From assembly GCA_035464115.1 (NCBI GenBank), contig DATHSN010000304.1:1-20514 (forward strand): 20,514 nucleotides of DNA, given 5' to 3'. Under the pieces are notes generated by a model, which was not told the origin of the DNA, searched no databases, and saw only the letters and a program-made list of their open reading frames with translations. The stretch comes from DATHSN01 sp035464115 (GTDB taxonomy: Bacteria; Actinomycetota; Acidimicrobiia; Acidimicrobiales; SKKL01). The position numbers and the translations under genes were made by a program. Shown piece by piece: positions 1 through 8,172 of the stretch (positions are counted from its first letter, which is position 1; every line of letters starts with the position of its first letter).

Positions 1-54
1 GGGGTGGCGCACGCGGTGGTCGGAGGCGGCGCAGCGGCGGCGCAGCGGAGCGGG

Positions 55-81
55 GCCGGCCGGCTGCGGGCCGACGCCGGC
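55..81 (-). terminator. Putative hairpin terminator of the maltodextrin operon
   Basis: Directly after the stop codon of the GH13 gene (minus strand) lies an inverted repeat: bases 55-60 pair with 76-81 (GCCGGC on both sides), then 61-64 pair with 70-73 with a 2-nt bulge, leaving a 5-nt loop. No U-tract follows, which is common in high-GC actinobacteria. The call rests only on position and pairing. Nothing else can be said of bases 1-54. Confidence 0.4.
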
Positions 82-1905
82 TCAGGCCGAGAGGCGCCAG
101 GCGTGGAAGGCGGGGCCGTCGGCGGGGAGGCGGACGACGCCGTCGGCGGCGGCCAGGTCGGGGCCGCCGAGGAGGTGCGCGGCGCCGGACGCGCCGAGGA
201 GGCCGGCGTCGAGGGCGATGTCGGGCCCACCGCGGCGGGTGGCGAGCACGAGGATCCGCTCGCGGCCGTCCTCGCGGAGCCACGCCAGGGCGTCGGGAGC
301 ACGGTGCGCCCACCGGAACCCGCCGTGGCGCAGGGCCGACGACGAGCGCCGCAGCGCGCCGAGCGCCCGCCAGCGCGCCAGCCCGTCGTGGTCCCACCGG
401 TCGGCGGCGGCCCAGGGCATCGGGGCCCGGGCCAGCTCGCTGGTGGTGCCCTCGAGGCCCAGCTCGTCGCCGGCGAACACCATGGGCACGCTGGGCCAGG
501 TGAACAGCATCCCCGCCCCGACCAGCCAGCGGTCGCGGTCGCCGGCGACCGTGCGCCAGCGGGCGGTGTCGTGCGAGCCGAGCCGCGCCATCGACCCCCC
601 GGTGGACCGCCAGGGCCGAGCGGCCCGCACCTCGTCGATCGTGGTGGCCGCCGCCACCCCGTCGATGGTGGGTCGCCGCGCCGGCATCCCCCAGAAGTCG
701 TGGTCGATGCCGCCGGCGCCGAGCCACTGCCACACCGGTTGGCCGAAGCCGGCGTAGTCCATGGTGCCGTGCCAGCCGTCGCCGGTGAGCTCGGCGGTGG
801 CGTCGTGGGCGTGCTCGGCCACCAGCCAGGCGTCGCCGTGGGCCTCGGCGAGGGTGGCCCGCAGGTCCCGGGCGACGTCGCGGTTGAGGTCGACGGCGCC
901 GAGTCGGGCGGTCATGTTGGCGACGTCGATGCGCCAGCCGTCGAAGCCCTCGGGCCCACCGACCCACCGTCCGGCCACCGAGTCGGCGCCGGCCACCATG
1001 CGTCGACGCAGCTCGGGGTCGGCGTGGTTCAGCTTGGGCAGCGATCGCACGCCGAACCAGCACTCGTAGTCGTCGGGGTGGTGCCGGAAGGTGAAGAAAC
1101 CGGCCTCGGGCGACGAGGCGTCGCCGACCGCGGCGACGAACCACGGGTGGGCGGCGCCGCAGTGGTTGGTGGTGAGGTCGCCGATGACCCGCACCCCCCG
1201 ACCGTGGGCGTCGCGCAGCAGCGCCCGGAGCGCCGTGTCGCCACCCAGCACGGGATCGACGTGGTCGAACGACGAGGCGTCGTAGCGGTGGTTCGACCGC
1301 GCCGGCCACACGGGCGTGAGCCAGACCAGGTCGGCGCCGAGCGCGGTGACGTGGTCGAGGTGCTCGGCGACGCCGACGAGGTCGCCGCCGTAGAGCTGGC
1401 GCAGCTCGCCGCGCCGCGACGGCTGGACCGGGTCGTCCCAGTCGGCGGGCGTCGCCCAGTCGGGGAGGGGTGCCGTGACCCGCCCGGAGCGGGCGAAGCG
1501 GTCGGGGAAGATCTCGTAGCCGATGGCGTCGGCCACCCAGTCGGGAGCCGGCGGATGCGCCACCAGGCGGAAGTCGTGGTGGTCGGTGACGGGCCGGGCG
1601 TGCTCACCGGTGCCGTTCACCCAGCGCGTGCCACCGGGACCCTGGAGCAGGAACCGGTAGGGGGTGACCGGGTTGCGCACCTCGACCTCGGCGCGCCAGC
1701 GCGTGGCGCCGCCGGACCGACCGATCGGGCGGGCCTCGGCGAACTCGGGCTCACCGTCGGCCACCCACCGCACGTGGACCCGGTCGGCGCCGGTGGCGTC
1801 GGGGACCACGACGGTGACACCGACGCGCTGGCCGAGCTCGGGGGCCGGCGCGTCGACGAGGTGCCCGGACCCGTCGTGGTGGGCGAGGCCGAGCGGGTCG
1901 ACCAT
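82..1905 (-). CDS. GH13 alpha-amylase-family enzyme (neopullulanase/alpha-glucosidase-like)
   Basis: The protein has 607 residues. An N-terminal beta-sandwich-like region of about 115 residues (CBM34-like) precedes a GH13 barrel. All GH13 signatures are visible: region I DLTTNH, region II GWRIDVANM with nucleophile D327, region III LVAEH with acid/base E364, and region IV GSHDTARW with transition-state stabiliser D446. There is no signal peptide, so it should act in the cytoplasm on imported maltodextrins or cyclodextrins, hydrolysing alpha-1,4 (possibly alpha-1,6) bonds. The EH pair after the acid/base resembles the neopullulanase/cyclomaltodextrinase subfamilies, but the exact specificity cannot be read from sequence. 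The ATG shares one base with the malG stop (TGATG) and has AAGGG just upstream, so it is the last gene of the malEFG operon and probably translationally coupled. Confidence 0.9.
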   Translation of the reverse strand: MVDPLGLAHHDGSGHLVDAPAPELGQRVGVTVVVPDATGADRVHVRWVADGEPEFAEARPIGRSGGATRWRAEVEVRNPVTPYRFLLQGPGGTRWVNGTGEHARPVTDHHDFRLVAHPPAPDWVADAIGYEIFPDRFARSGRVTAPLPDWATPADWDDPVQPSRRGELRQLYGGDLVGVAEHLDHVTALGADLVWLTPVWPARSNHRYDASSFDHVDPVLGGDTALRALLRDAHGRGVRVIGDLTTNHCGAAHPWFVAAVGDASSPEAGFFTFRHHPDDYECWFGVRSLPKLNHADPELRRRMVAGADSVAGRWVGGPEGFDGWRIDVANMTARLGAVDLNRDVARDLRATLAEAHGDAWLVAEHAHDATAELTGDGWHGTMDYAGFGQPVWQWLGAGGIDHDFWGMPARRPTIDGVAAATTIDEVRAARPWRSTGGSMARLGSHDTARWRTVAGDRDRWLVGAGMLFTWPSVPMVFAGDELGLEGTTSELARAPMPWAAADRWDHDGLARWRALGALRRSSSALRHGGFRWAHRAPDALAWLREDGRERILVLATRRGGPDIALDAGLLGASGAAHLLGGPDLAAADGVVRLPADGPAFHAWRLSA

Positions 1906-2822
1906 CAGCCCTTCACGCCGCCGGCCGTGAGGCCCGAGACGATGAAGCGCTGGAGGAACTGGAAGAGGATGACCACGGGGATGCCGGCGATGAGGGCCCC
2001 GGCCGCGAAGATGCCCCAGCGCGACGTGAACTGCTCGTTCACCATGTTGAACAACCCCACCGCCAGGGTGAAGTTGCGGCTGTCGCCCTGGCCGAGCACC
2101 GCGCTGGCGAGCACGAAGTCGTTGAGCAACAGCACGAACGACAGCAGCGCCACCACCGCCAGCACCGGGGTGGCCAGCGGCAGGATGATCCGGAAGAAGA
2201 TCTGGTTGTGGGTGGCGCCGTCGACCCGGGCGGCCTCGTCGAGGCTCGCCGGGATGGTGTCGAAGAACCCCTTGATGAGCCACGTGTTCACGCCCATGGC
2301 GCCACCGAGGTAGACGAGCATGAGGCCCGCCTTGGTGCCGAGCCCCACCGCGGGGAACACCTCCTTGATGTTGGTCATCATCAAGAAGATGGCGGTGAAC
2401 GCCAGGATCTGCGGGAACATCTGCACGAGCAGGACGGCGAGCAGCCCGCTGCGTCGGCCGCGGAACCGCATGCGGCTGAACGAGTAGGCCGCCGACGCCG
2501 CCAGCAGCGTGGTGAGGATGGCGGTGATGCCCGCCACCTGCATGGAGTTCCAGAACCAGTTCCAGAACGGGAACTGGTCGGTGAGCTGGCGGTAGTTGTC
2601 GAGGTTGGCGCCGTCGGGGATGAGCCGCTGGCTGGTGAGCGTGCCGGTCGGGTTGAACGACGCCGAGACGATCCACACCACCGGGAACAGGGCGAAGACC
2701 AGCGCGGCGATGCCGATGACGTGGCGCCAGCCGAGCTCGCGCCACCACCGCACGACGCGGCGGGCCGGTGTCTCGGTGGCGCCGCGGGGCGCAGGCTTCG
2801 TGTCGGTGCGAGCGATGGCCAT
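1905..2822 (-). CDS. malG: Maltose/maltodextrin ABC transporter permease MalG
   Basis: A 305-residue inner-membrane permease of the MalG (binding-protein-dependent transport, CUT1) type. A short basic N-terminus leads to a first membrane helix at about residues 36-56 and further helices to the C-terminus, roughly six in all. The cytoplasmic EAA loop that contacts the ATPase is clear: E196-A-A, G202 and the LP pair at 214-215. It should form the translocation pore with MalF. The ATG overlaps the malF stop by one base (TGATG), with GGAG 11 nt upstream; coupled translation is likely. The length is typical (E. coli MalG is about 296 residues). The sugar is inferred from the MalE-like binding protein and the neighbouring GH13 enzyme. 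Confidence 0.92.
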   Translation of the reverse strand: MAIARTDTKPAPRGATETPARRVVRWWRELGWRHVIGIAALVFALFPVVWIVSASFNPTGTLTSQRLIPDGANLDNYRQLTDQFPFWNWFWNSMQVAGITAILTTLLAASAAYSFSRMRFRGRRSGLLAVLLVQMFPQILAFTAIFLMMTNIKEVFPAVGLGTKAGLMLVYLGGAMGVNTWLIKGFFDTIPASLDEAARVDGATHNQIFFRIILPLATPVLAVVALLSFVLLLNDFVLASAVLGQGDSRNFTLAVGLFNMVNEQFTSRWGIFAAGALIAGIPVVILFQFLQRFIVSGLTAGGVKG

Positions 2823-4420
2823 CAGTTCAGGTTCTCCAGTGCCCGGGTGCGCCGGAAGCTGATCGCCGAGACCAGGGCGACCATGACGAAGATGAGGATC
2901 GAGACGGCGGCGGCGAGGCCGAAGTCCTGCCCGCGACCGCCCTCGAAGGCCAGTCGGTACGTGTAGCTGATGAGGATGTCGGTGTGGCCGGCCGGTGTCT
3001 GGGCTCCGGCGATGGGCGGGCCGCCGCCGTTCAACAGGTAGATGACGTTGAAGTTGTTGAAGTTGAAGGCGAACGACGAGATCAACAGCGGCCCGAGCGT
3101 GATCATCAGCAGCGGGAACTGCACCTTGCGGAACGCCTGGCGGGGCGTGGCGCCGTCGACGAGCGCCGCCTCCTTGATGTCGTCGGGCACCGCCTGCAAC
3201 GCCCCGGTGGACACCAGGAACATGTAGGGGAAACCGAGCCACAGGTTGACGAGCAGCACCGACACCTTGGCCCAGTTGGGGTCGAGCAGCCACGGGATGC
3301 TGATGCCCAAGATGTCGTTGATGGCGCCGAAGTCGCGGTTGAGCAGGCCCCGCCAGATGAGCGCCGACATGAAGCTCGGGAGGGCGTAGGGGATGATGAG
3401 CAGCGACCGGTAGATCTTGCGGCTGCGCATCTTCTCGAGGTTGAGCGCCATGGCCAGGGCGAGGCCCATGGCGAAGGTGAGCGCCACCGAGCCGATGGCG
3501 AACACGTAGTTCCACACGAACACGCGGAAGAACGGCCCACGGATCGCTTCGGAGGTGACGATCCGGGTGAAGTTGTCGAAGCCGACGACCACCCGCCACC
3601 CGGGGTTGAGCGAGGTGCCGTCGTCGGCGGTGAACCGGCCGTCGACGGGGCGGTAGACGGTGCCGGAGGTGACGTCGGTGAACGTGTCGGCGTCGGGGTC
3701 GTACGTGCGGGTGGAGTCGAGCAGCGCCGCGGTGGTGAACGTCTGGACCCGGATGCCGCCGTCGTCGAGGGGCACGACGAACTCGAGCAGCTCGTCCTGG
3801 CGGTCCTGGGCGTCGCGGATCGACAAGGTCGACAACCCGGCGACCTCGACCACGCGGTCGTCCTCGCGGACGACCTCGTCGGGCTCGAGGGGCTCGAGGC
3901 CGTCGAGGGTGCCCAGGAACTCGTTGCCCGAGGGATCGACGAAGTAGCCGGCGATCTCGCCGTCGGGTCCGTCGAGGGCGATGAACTCGTAGCGGGGGGC
4001 GTCGGCGCGGGGCACCAGCGAGTCGGCGATGATCCGGTCGATCGCCTGCTCCTGGGTGAGGATGTTGCCGGTGCCGAAGTTCGTGAAGGCGATGTAGGAG
4101 TTGTAGAGGACCGGGTAGACCTGGAACGCGACCAGGAAGATGGTGCCCGGCAGCAGGTACTTGAACGGGATCATCCGCTCGGCCCGGCTGAGGTACACCA
4201 CGTTGAGGGCCACCGTGGCCGCCAACGTGATGCCGAAGCCGAACCCGAGCCCGTCGTCGAGCCACCGGACCAGGCCCACGAGGGCCATGCCGTTGACAGC
4301 GGCGAGGAAGAGCAGCTTGGCGAGGAACCCCCACGTGAACGCGGGCGGCCGGAGGGGGTTGCCCCTCCGGCCGCCGCGTCCCGCGGCCGGGGTCGTCGTC
4401 TCGGTGGTCGACGTGGTCAT
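2822..4420 (-). CDS. malF: Maltose/maltodextrin ABC transporter permease MalF with large extracytoplasmic loop
   Basis: A 532-residue permease. Two to three N-terminal helices (about residues 30-110) are followed by a hydrophilic segment at about 115-298, then a helical core. The EAA loop is at E417-A-A with G423. A MalF-like motif (FNNFNVIYLLNGGGPP) lies near 453-469, where E. coli MalF binds substrate. The ~180-residue insert corresponds in place and size to the P2 loop of E. coli MalF, which docks the maltose-binding protein. Many Gram-positive sugar permeases of this family are about 300 residues and lack it. The ATG begins 19 nt after the malE stop. No strong Shine-Dalgarno is visible, so coupling to malE is likely. 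It pairs with MalG. Confidence 0.92.
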   Translation of the reverse strand: MTTSTTETTTPAAGRGGRRGNPLRPPAFTWGFLAKLLFLAAVNGMALVGLVRWLDDGLGFGFGITLAATVALNVVYLSRAERMIPFKYLLPGTIFLVAFQVYPVLYNSYIAFTNFGTGNILTQEQAIDRIIADSLVPRADAPRYEFIALDGPDGEIAGYFVDPSGNEFLGTLDGLEPLEPDEVVREDDRVVEVAGLSTLSIRDAQDRQDELLEFVVPLDDGGIRVQTFTTAALLDSTRTYDPDADTFTDVTSGTVYRPVDGRFTADDGTSLNPGWRVVVGFDNFTRIVTSEAIRGPFFRVFVWNYVFAIGSVALTFAMGLALAMALNLEKMRSRKIYRSLLIIPYALPSFMSALIWRGLLNRDFGAINDILGISIPWLLDPNWAKVSVLLVNLWLGFPYMFLVSTGALQAVPDDIKEAALVDGATPRQAFRKVQFPLLMITLGPLLISSFAFNFNNFNVIYLLNGGGPPIAGAQTPAGHTDILISYTYRLAFEGGRGQDFGLAAAVSILIFVMVALVSAISFRRTRALENLN

Positions 4421-4439
4421 CCCGGCGTCCGGACCGTGA

Positions 4440-5786
4440 TCAGCCGGTGATCAGGTTCCGGATCTGGTCGGCGGCGTCGCGGAAGGTCTGCTCCGGATCG
4501 CTGCCGGTCAGGACCAGCTGGTAGGCGTCGGTCCAGGCCGACCACACCGACCCCATCTCGGGGATGGCGGGCATGGGGAGCCCGTCGGCGGCGGCGAGGC
4601 CGAAGCCCTGGATGTCGGGATCCGCCGAGGCGGCCTCGAAGGCGGCGGCGTTCGCCGGCGGACGACCGCCGGCCTCGAACAGCGCCGTCTGGGCCTCCTG
4701 GCCGGCCATGAAGTCGATCACGAACGTCTGGGCGGCCAGCGGGTTCTCGGCGAACGCCGAGACCATGAAGCCCTGGACGCCCACGAACGGGCGCGGGGTG
4801 CCGCCGGCGACCGGCGGGATCGGCTCGACGACGTAGGGGACGCCGGTGGCCTTGAAGCCACGGTCGGCCTCGGCCACGGCCCACGGGCCGGTGATGGCGA
4901 ACGGGGCGTCGCCCTGGCCGAACGATTCGATCATGACGTCGTAGCTGGTCTCGGAGGAGATGAAGCCACGGTCGGCCCACTCGGCGAACTGGGCGGCGGC
5001 GGCGAGGCCACCTTCGCTGTCGATGCCGAGGTCGTTGGGGTCGTAGCCGGCGTCGGTGAGACCGAACACGTAGCCACCGAGGGCGGTGAACAGGGGCATG
5101 TTGTGGAACGGGTCGCCCGGGTTCTGCTGCAGGCCGATCGGCACGGTGGCCTCGCCCGAGTCGACGAGCCCGAGGGCGATGTCGACGAGCTCCTCGAAGG
5201 TGGCCGGGGCCTCGGGCACCAGCTCGGTGTTGCGCACGAGGGCGATGCTCTCCACGGCGTAGGGCACGCCGTAGGTGTTGCCCTCGTAGGTGAAGGCCGT
5301 GACGCCCACGTCGAGGAACTGGTCCTCGACCGCCGACAGGTCGACGGGGGCGACGACGCCCGAGGTCACGAGCTGGCCGAGCCAGTCGTGCGCGCCGATG
5401 ATGATGTCGGGGCCCTCGCCGGCCGGACCGGCGACCTGGAGGCGGTCGCGGATGGCGTCGAACGCCAGCTCCTGGACCGCGACCGTGAGGCCGTTCTCCT
5501 CGCCGAACTGCTCGGCGAACGGGGTGATGACCGGGGTGCGGGTGTCGTCGGCCCAGATGACGAGGTCGGCGTCGGCGCGCACGACCGGCGCAGCGGTCGT
5601 CGTGGTGGCCTCGTCGCCGCCGTCGGCGTCGTCGTCGCCGTCGTCGGGAGCCTCGGTGGTCTCCGTGGTGTCGGCGGGCGCGGTGGTGTCGGCGGCGTCG
5701 TCGCCTCCGTCGTCGTCGCCGCACGCGGCGGCGACGAGGGCGAAGATGGCGAGCAGTGCCGCCAACAAGCGCATACGAGAGCGCAT
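4440..5786 (-). CDS. malE: Maltose/maltodextrin-binding lipoprotein MalE
   Basis: A 448-residue extracellular solute-binding lipoprotein. The N-terminus is basic, then hydrophobic, ending in a lipobox with C22 (LVAAAC), so the mature protein is lipid-anchored outside the membrane. An acidic/Thr-rich low-complexity linker (about residues 23-68) precedes the binding domain. Several blocks match the E. coli maltose-binding protein: EGPDIIIGAHDWLG, YAVESIALVRNTEL, ITGPWAV and the C-terminal PMPAIPEMGSVWSAW. The ATG at 5786 was chosen because a GGAGGA box lies 4 nt upstream; an in-frame TTG at 5798 overlaps that box and is unlikely. First gene of the operon with malF, malG and the GH13 enzyme. The ATPase (MsiK/UgpC/MalK type) must be encoded elsewhere. 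Confidence 0.93.
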   Translation of the reverse strand: MRSRMRLLAALLAIFALVAAACGDDDGGDDAADTTAPADTTETTEAPDDGDDDADGGDEATTTTAAPVVRADADLVIWADDTRTPVITPFAEQFGEENGLTVAVQELAFDAIRDRLQVAGPAGEGPDIIIGAHDWLGQLVTSGVVAPVDLSAVEDQFLDVGVTAFTYEGNTYGVPYAVESIALVRNTELVPEAPATFEELVDIALGLVDSGEATVPIGLQQNPGDPFHNMPLFTALGGYVFGLTDAGYDPNDLGIDSEGGLAAAAQFAEWADRGFISSETSYDVMIESFGQGDAPFAITGPWAVAEADRGFKATGVPYVVEPIPPVAGGTPRPFVGVQGFMVSAFAENPLAAQTFVIDFMAGQEAQTALFEAGGRPPANAAAFEAASADPDIQGFGLAAADGLPMPAIPEMGSVWSAWTDAYQLVLTGSDPEQTFRDAADQIRNLITG

Positions 5787-5790
5787 GCAG

Positions 5791-5796
5791 TCCTCC
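5791..5796 (-). promoter_or_regulatory. Ribosome binding site of malE
   Basis: On the minus strand GGAGGA lies 4 nt before ATG 5786. This strong Shine-Dalgarno fixes the malE start and excludes the upstream in-frame TTG, which would fall inside the box. Confidence 0.8.
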
Positions 5797-5952
5797 AAAG
5801 GGGGAAGGGAGCGGGCGGCGTCGTTGGCGAATCGCCGTCCGCGGGATGGGTCGTCGGCGAGCGACCGACGATGTGGAGGGTGCGGGATCGGACCGTTGTC
5901 GAGACAGGGCCGATGGTCCGCCCCCGACCGCCGGAGGTCACTGACACATCAT

Positions 5953-5958
5953 GTTCTA
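5953..5958 (-). promoter_or_regulatory. Weak candidate -10 element for the malE operon
   Basis: Read on the minus strand this is TAGAAC, one of very few TA-containing hexamers in the malE-glgP spacer. It would leave a leader of about 160 nt before malE. The last base is not T and no convincing -35 is visible, so this is tentative. Confidence 0.2.
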
Positions 5959-5967
5959 GTCCCCCAG

Positions 5968-6002
5968 CGTTCACGCCGCCGCGCGCGGCCGTTCACGAAC
6001 GG
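5968..6002. promoter_or_regulatory. Candidate operator: palindrome plus repeated half-site
   Basis: The octamer CGTTCACG occurs at 5968-5975 and again at 5990-5997, exactly 22 bp (two helical turns) apart. The second copy lies within a perfect palindrome, CCGTTC-AC-GAACGG, at 5989-6002. The palindrome covers about -49 to -36 relative to the predicted glgP start, just upstream of the divergently read malE operon. Geometry and location suit a dimeric sugar-responsive repressor (for example LacI/MalR type). No regulator gene is in the window, so the factor is unknown. Confidence 0.5.
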
Positions 6003-6024
6003 ACACGGGGGGTCGAGCGGTCGC

Positions 6025-6030
6025 TAGCCT
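6025..6030 (+). promoter_or_regulatory. -10 element of glgP, probably leaderless
   Basis: TAGCCT matches the actinobacterial TANNNT consensus and ends 7 nt before the GTG at 6038. Transcription would therefore start at or next to the start codon. No Shine-Dalgarno is present. Confidence 0.6.
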
Positions 6031-6037
6031 CCGGCGG

Positions 6038-8119
6038 GTGAGCCCCGACACCCCCCTCTCCGACACCCCCCTCTCCGACGATCCTCGGTCGCGCCTGGCC
6101 CACCAGCTGCGCGACCTGGCCCGCAACTTCCGGTGGGTGTGGGACGTGCCCACCCAGCGGCTGTTCGCCCGCATCGCCGAGGACGGCTGGGAGGCCGGCC
6201 ACCGCGCCCCGCTGGCGCTGCTGGCCGAGCTCTCCGACGCCGACTGGGACCGGCTGGTCGCCGACGCGTCGTTCGTCCGCGACACCGACAACGCCCACGG
6301 CGCCCTCACCGCCTACGTGAAGACGTCCCGGCCGTACCGTGCCCCCGAGGTGGCCTACTTCTCGCCGGAGTTCGGGGTGGCCGAGAGCCTCCCGCAGTAC
6401 TCCGGTGGCCTCGGGGTGCTGGCCGGTGACCACCTGAAGGCGGCGAGCGACCTCGACGCCCCGCTCGTGGGCGTCGGGTTGTTCTACCGCCAGGGCTTCT
6501 TCCGCCAGGAGCTCGTGACCGGCTCCGGTCAGGTCGAGCACTACACCGACGTCGATCCCGGCCTGGTGGGGCTCACGCTCGTCCCCGGCGCCGCGGCCAC
6601 CGTGCACCTCGCGGGCGAGACCGTGGCGGTGCGGGTGTGGCGTGCCGACGTCGGTCGGATCCCGCTCTTCCTGCTCGACACCCACGTCGACGGCAACTCC
6701 GAGCGCTCCCGGCGCATCACCGACCGCCTCTACGGCGGCGACCAGGAGCACCGGATCCGCCAGGAGCTCGTGCTCGGCGTCGGTGGGGTGCGGGCCCTGC
6801 GGTCGATGGGGATGGCGCCGCGGGTGTACCACCTCAACGAGGGCCACGCCGGGTTCCTCGCCCTCGAGCGCATCCGCGCCCACCTGGTGGCCACCGGCGT
6901 GAGCTTCGCCGAAGCCGTCGACTCGATTCGCCAAGGCCTGGTGTTCACCACCCACACGCCGGTGCCGGCGGGCATCGACCGCTTCCCGCGCGAGCTCATC
7001 GCCACCTACCTCGGCAACTGGTCGGCCAGCTTCGGGATCGACATCGACCAGCTCATGGCGCTCGGCCACATGCCCGAGGACGGCCCCGACGTGTTCAACA
7101 TGGCGGCGTTCTGCCTGCGGGTGGCCGGTCACGCCAACGGCGTGTCGAAGCTGCACGGCGAGGTCAGCCGCAAGATGTTCTCGTCGCTGTGGCCGGGCAC
7201 CACCCCGGCCGCGGTGCCGATCACGTCGGTCACCAACGGCGTGCACGCCCGCACCTGGACCTCGCCCGAGGTGCAGGGCATCTTCGACCGGGTCATCGGC
7301 GTCGACTGGCCCGAGGCCGCTCCCGAGCGGTGGGCACCGCTGGCGTCGCTGAGCGACGACGAGATCCGAGCCGCGCGCGTCGCGGCCCGCACACGGCTCG
7401 TCGACTTCGTCCGCGAGCGCCTCGAAGCCCGGGGTCAGGAGGACGCCGCGTCGGTGCTCGATCCCGACGCCCTCACCATCGGGTTCGCCCGCCGATTCGC
7501 CACCTACAAGCGCGCCACCCTGATCCTGAGCGACCGCGACCGGCTGAACCGGCTCCTCGACGACGAGGACCATCCGGTGCAGTTCGTGTTCGCCGGCAAG
7601 TCGCACCCGGCCGACGAGCCCGGCAAGGCCCTGCTGCGCCAGGTGCTCGAGGCGTCGGCCGATCCCGTGCTGCGGGGCCGGTTCGTGTTCCTCGACGACT
7701 ACGACATCGGCGTCGCCCGGGCGCTGTACCACGGCAGCGACGTGTGGCTGAACAACCCGATCCGCCCGCAGGAGGCCTGTGGCACCTCGGGCGAGAAGGC
7801 GGCGCTCAACGGGGCGCTCAACTTCTCGGTGATGGACGGCTGGTGGGACGAGATGTACGACGGCGGCAACGGCTGGGCCATCCCGTCGTTCGACGAGTTC
7901 ACCGATCGCACGGCTCGCGACCGCGCCGAGGTGGGCGTCCTCTACGACGTGCTCGAGCGCGAGATCGTCCCGCTCTTCTACTCCGACGGCCAGCCGCTCT
8001 CCACCGGGTGGCTCGACCGGGTGCGCCACACCTGGGCGTCGCTCGGGCCCAAGGTGGGGGCGTCGCGCATGGTGCGCGACTACCAGGCGCTGCTCTACGA
8101 GCCGTCGGCCGACCGCTAG
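6038..8119 (+). CDS. glgP: Alpha-glucan (glycogen/maltodextrin) phosphorylase
   Basis: A 693-residue GT35 phosphorylase that releases glucose-1-phosphate from the non-reducing ends of alpha-1,4-glucans, using pyridoxal phosphate in the cytoplasm. The PLP lysine is K587 in GTSGEKAALNG, followed by the conserved NFSVMDGWWDE and GGNGWAI blocks. The YFSPEFGVAESLPQYSGGLGVLAGDHLKAASDL block near the N-terminus and the RRFATYKRA motif are also typical. The first ~90 residues look like a shortened version of the N-terminal domain (DUF3417) of the ~850-residue actinobacterial GlgP type. The GTG start is preferred because of the -10 hexamer 7 nt upstream. It is divergent from malE and is followed within 5 nt by a hairpin. 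It degrades glycogen or shortens imported maltodextrins. Confidence 0.93.
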   Translation: MSPDTPLSDTPLSDDPRSRLAHQLRDLARNFRWVWDVPTQRLFARIAEDGWEAGHRAPLALLAELSDADWDRLVADASFVRDTDNAHGALTAYVKTSRPYRAPEVAYFSPEFGVAESLPQYSGGLGVLAGDHLKAASDLDAPLVGVGLFYRQGFFRQELVTGSGQVEHYTDVDPGLVGLTLVPGAAATVHLAGETVAVRVWRADVGRIPLFLLDTHVDGNSERSRRITDRLYGGDQEHRIRQELVLGVGGVRALRSMGMAPRVYHLNEGHAGFLALERIRAHLVATGVSFAEAVDSIRQGLVFTTHTPVPAGIDRFPRELIATYLGNWSASFGIDIDQLMALGHMPEDGPDVFNMAAFCLRVAGHANGVSKLHGEVSRKMFSSLWPGTTPAAVPITSVTNGVHARTWTSPEVQGIFDRVIGVDWPEAAPERWAPLASLSDDEIRAARVAARTRLVDFVRERLEARGQEDAASVLDPDALTIGFARRFATYKRATLILSDRDRLNRLLDDEDHPVQFVFAGKSHPADEPGKALLRQVLEASADPVLRGRFVFLDDYDIGVARALYHGSDVWLNNPIRPQEACGTSGEKAALNGALNFSVMDGWWDEMYDGGNGWAIPSFDEFTDRTARDRAEVGVLYDVLEREIVPLFYSDGQPLSTGWLDRVRHTWASLGPKVGASRMVRDYQALLYEPSADR
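6047..6076 (+). repeat. Perfect 15-bp tandem duplication in the glgP 5' end
   Basis: The unit GACACCCCCCTCTCC occurs twice head to tail at 6047-6061 and 6062-6076. It is in frame and duplicates the pentapeptide DTPLS in the non-conserved N-terminal tail of GlgP. Its length is a multiple of three, so changes in copy number would not shift the frame. Confidence 0.85.
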
Positions 8120-8124
8120 ACGAG

Positions 8125-8166
8125 CGGGTCGGGTCGTCGGGGTGCGAGCCCGGGCGACCCGACCCG
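8125..8166 (+). terminator. Hairpin after glgP, abutting the aroC promoter
   Basis: Bases 8125-8136 (CGGGTCGGGTCG) pair perfectly with 8155-8166 over 12 bp. A smaller inner stem forms from 8138-8141 with 8149-8152. The hairpin starts 5 nt after the glgP stop. No U-tract follows; the next base is the T of the aroC -10 hexamer. It is probably an intrinsic terminator or transcript-end stabiliser for glgP, though it also occupies the -35/spacer position of the aroC promoter. Confidence 0.6.
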
Positions 8167-8172
8167 TAGTCT
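8167..8172 (+). promoter_or_regulatory. -10 element of aroC, probably leaderless
   Basis: TAGTCT fits TANNNT and ends 6 nt before the GTG at 8179. No Shine-Dalgarno precedes the start, so the mRNA is expected to begin at the start codon. Confidence 0.6.

Noticed and set aside
4437..4453. Two TGATCA hexamers 11 bp apart at the malE/malF junction
   Set aside because: They fall in the malE C-terminal codons and stop; no regulatory role is needed and the motif is short.
5989..6002. LexA/SOS box reading of the GTTC-AC-GAAC palindrome
   Set aside because: Actinobacterial LexA boxes have GAAC-N4-GTTC order; here the half-sites are in the opposite order with a 2-bp spacer, and the flanking genes are not SOS genes.
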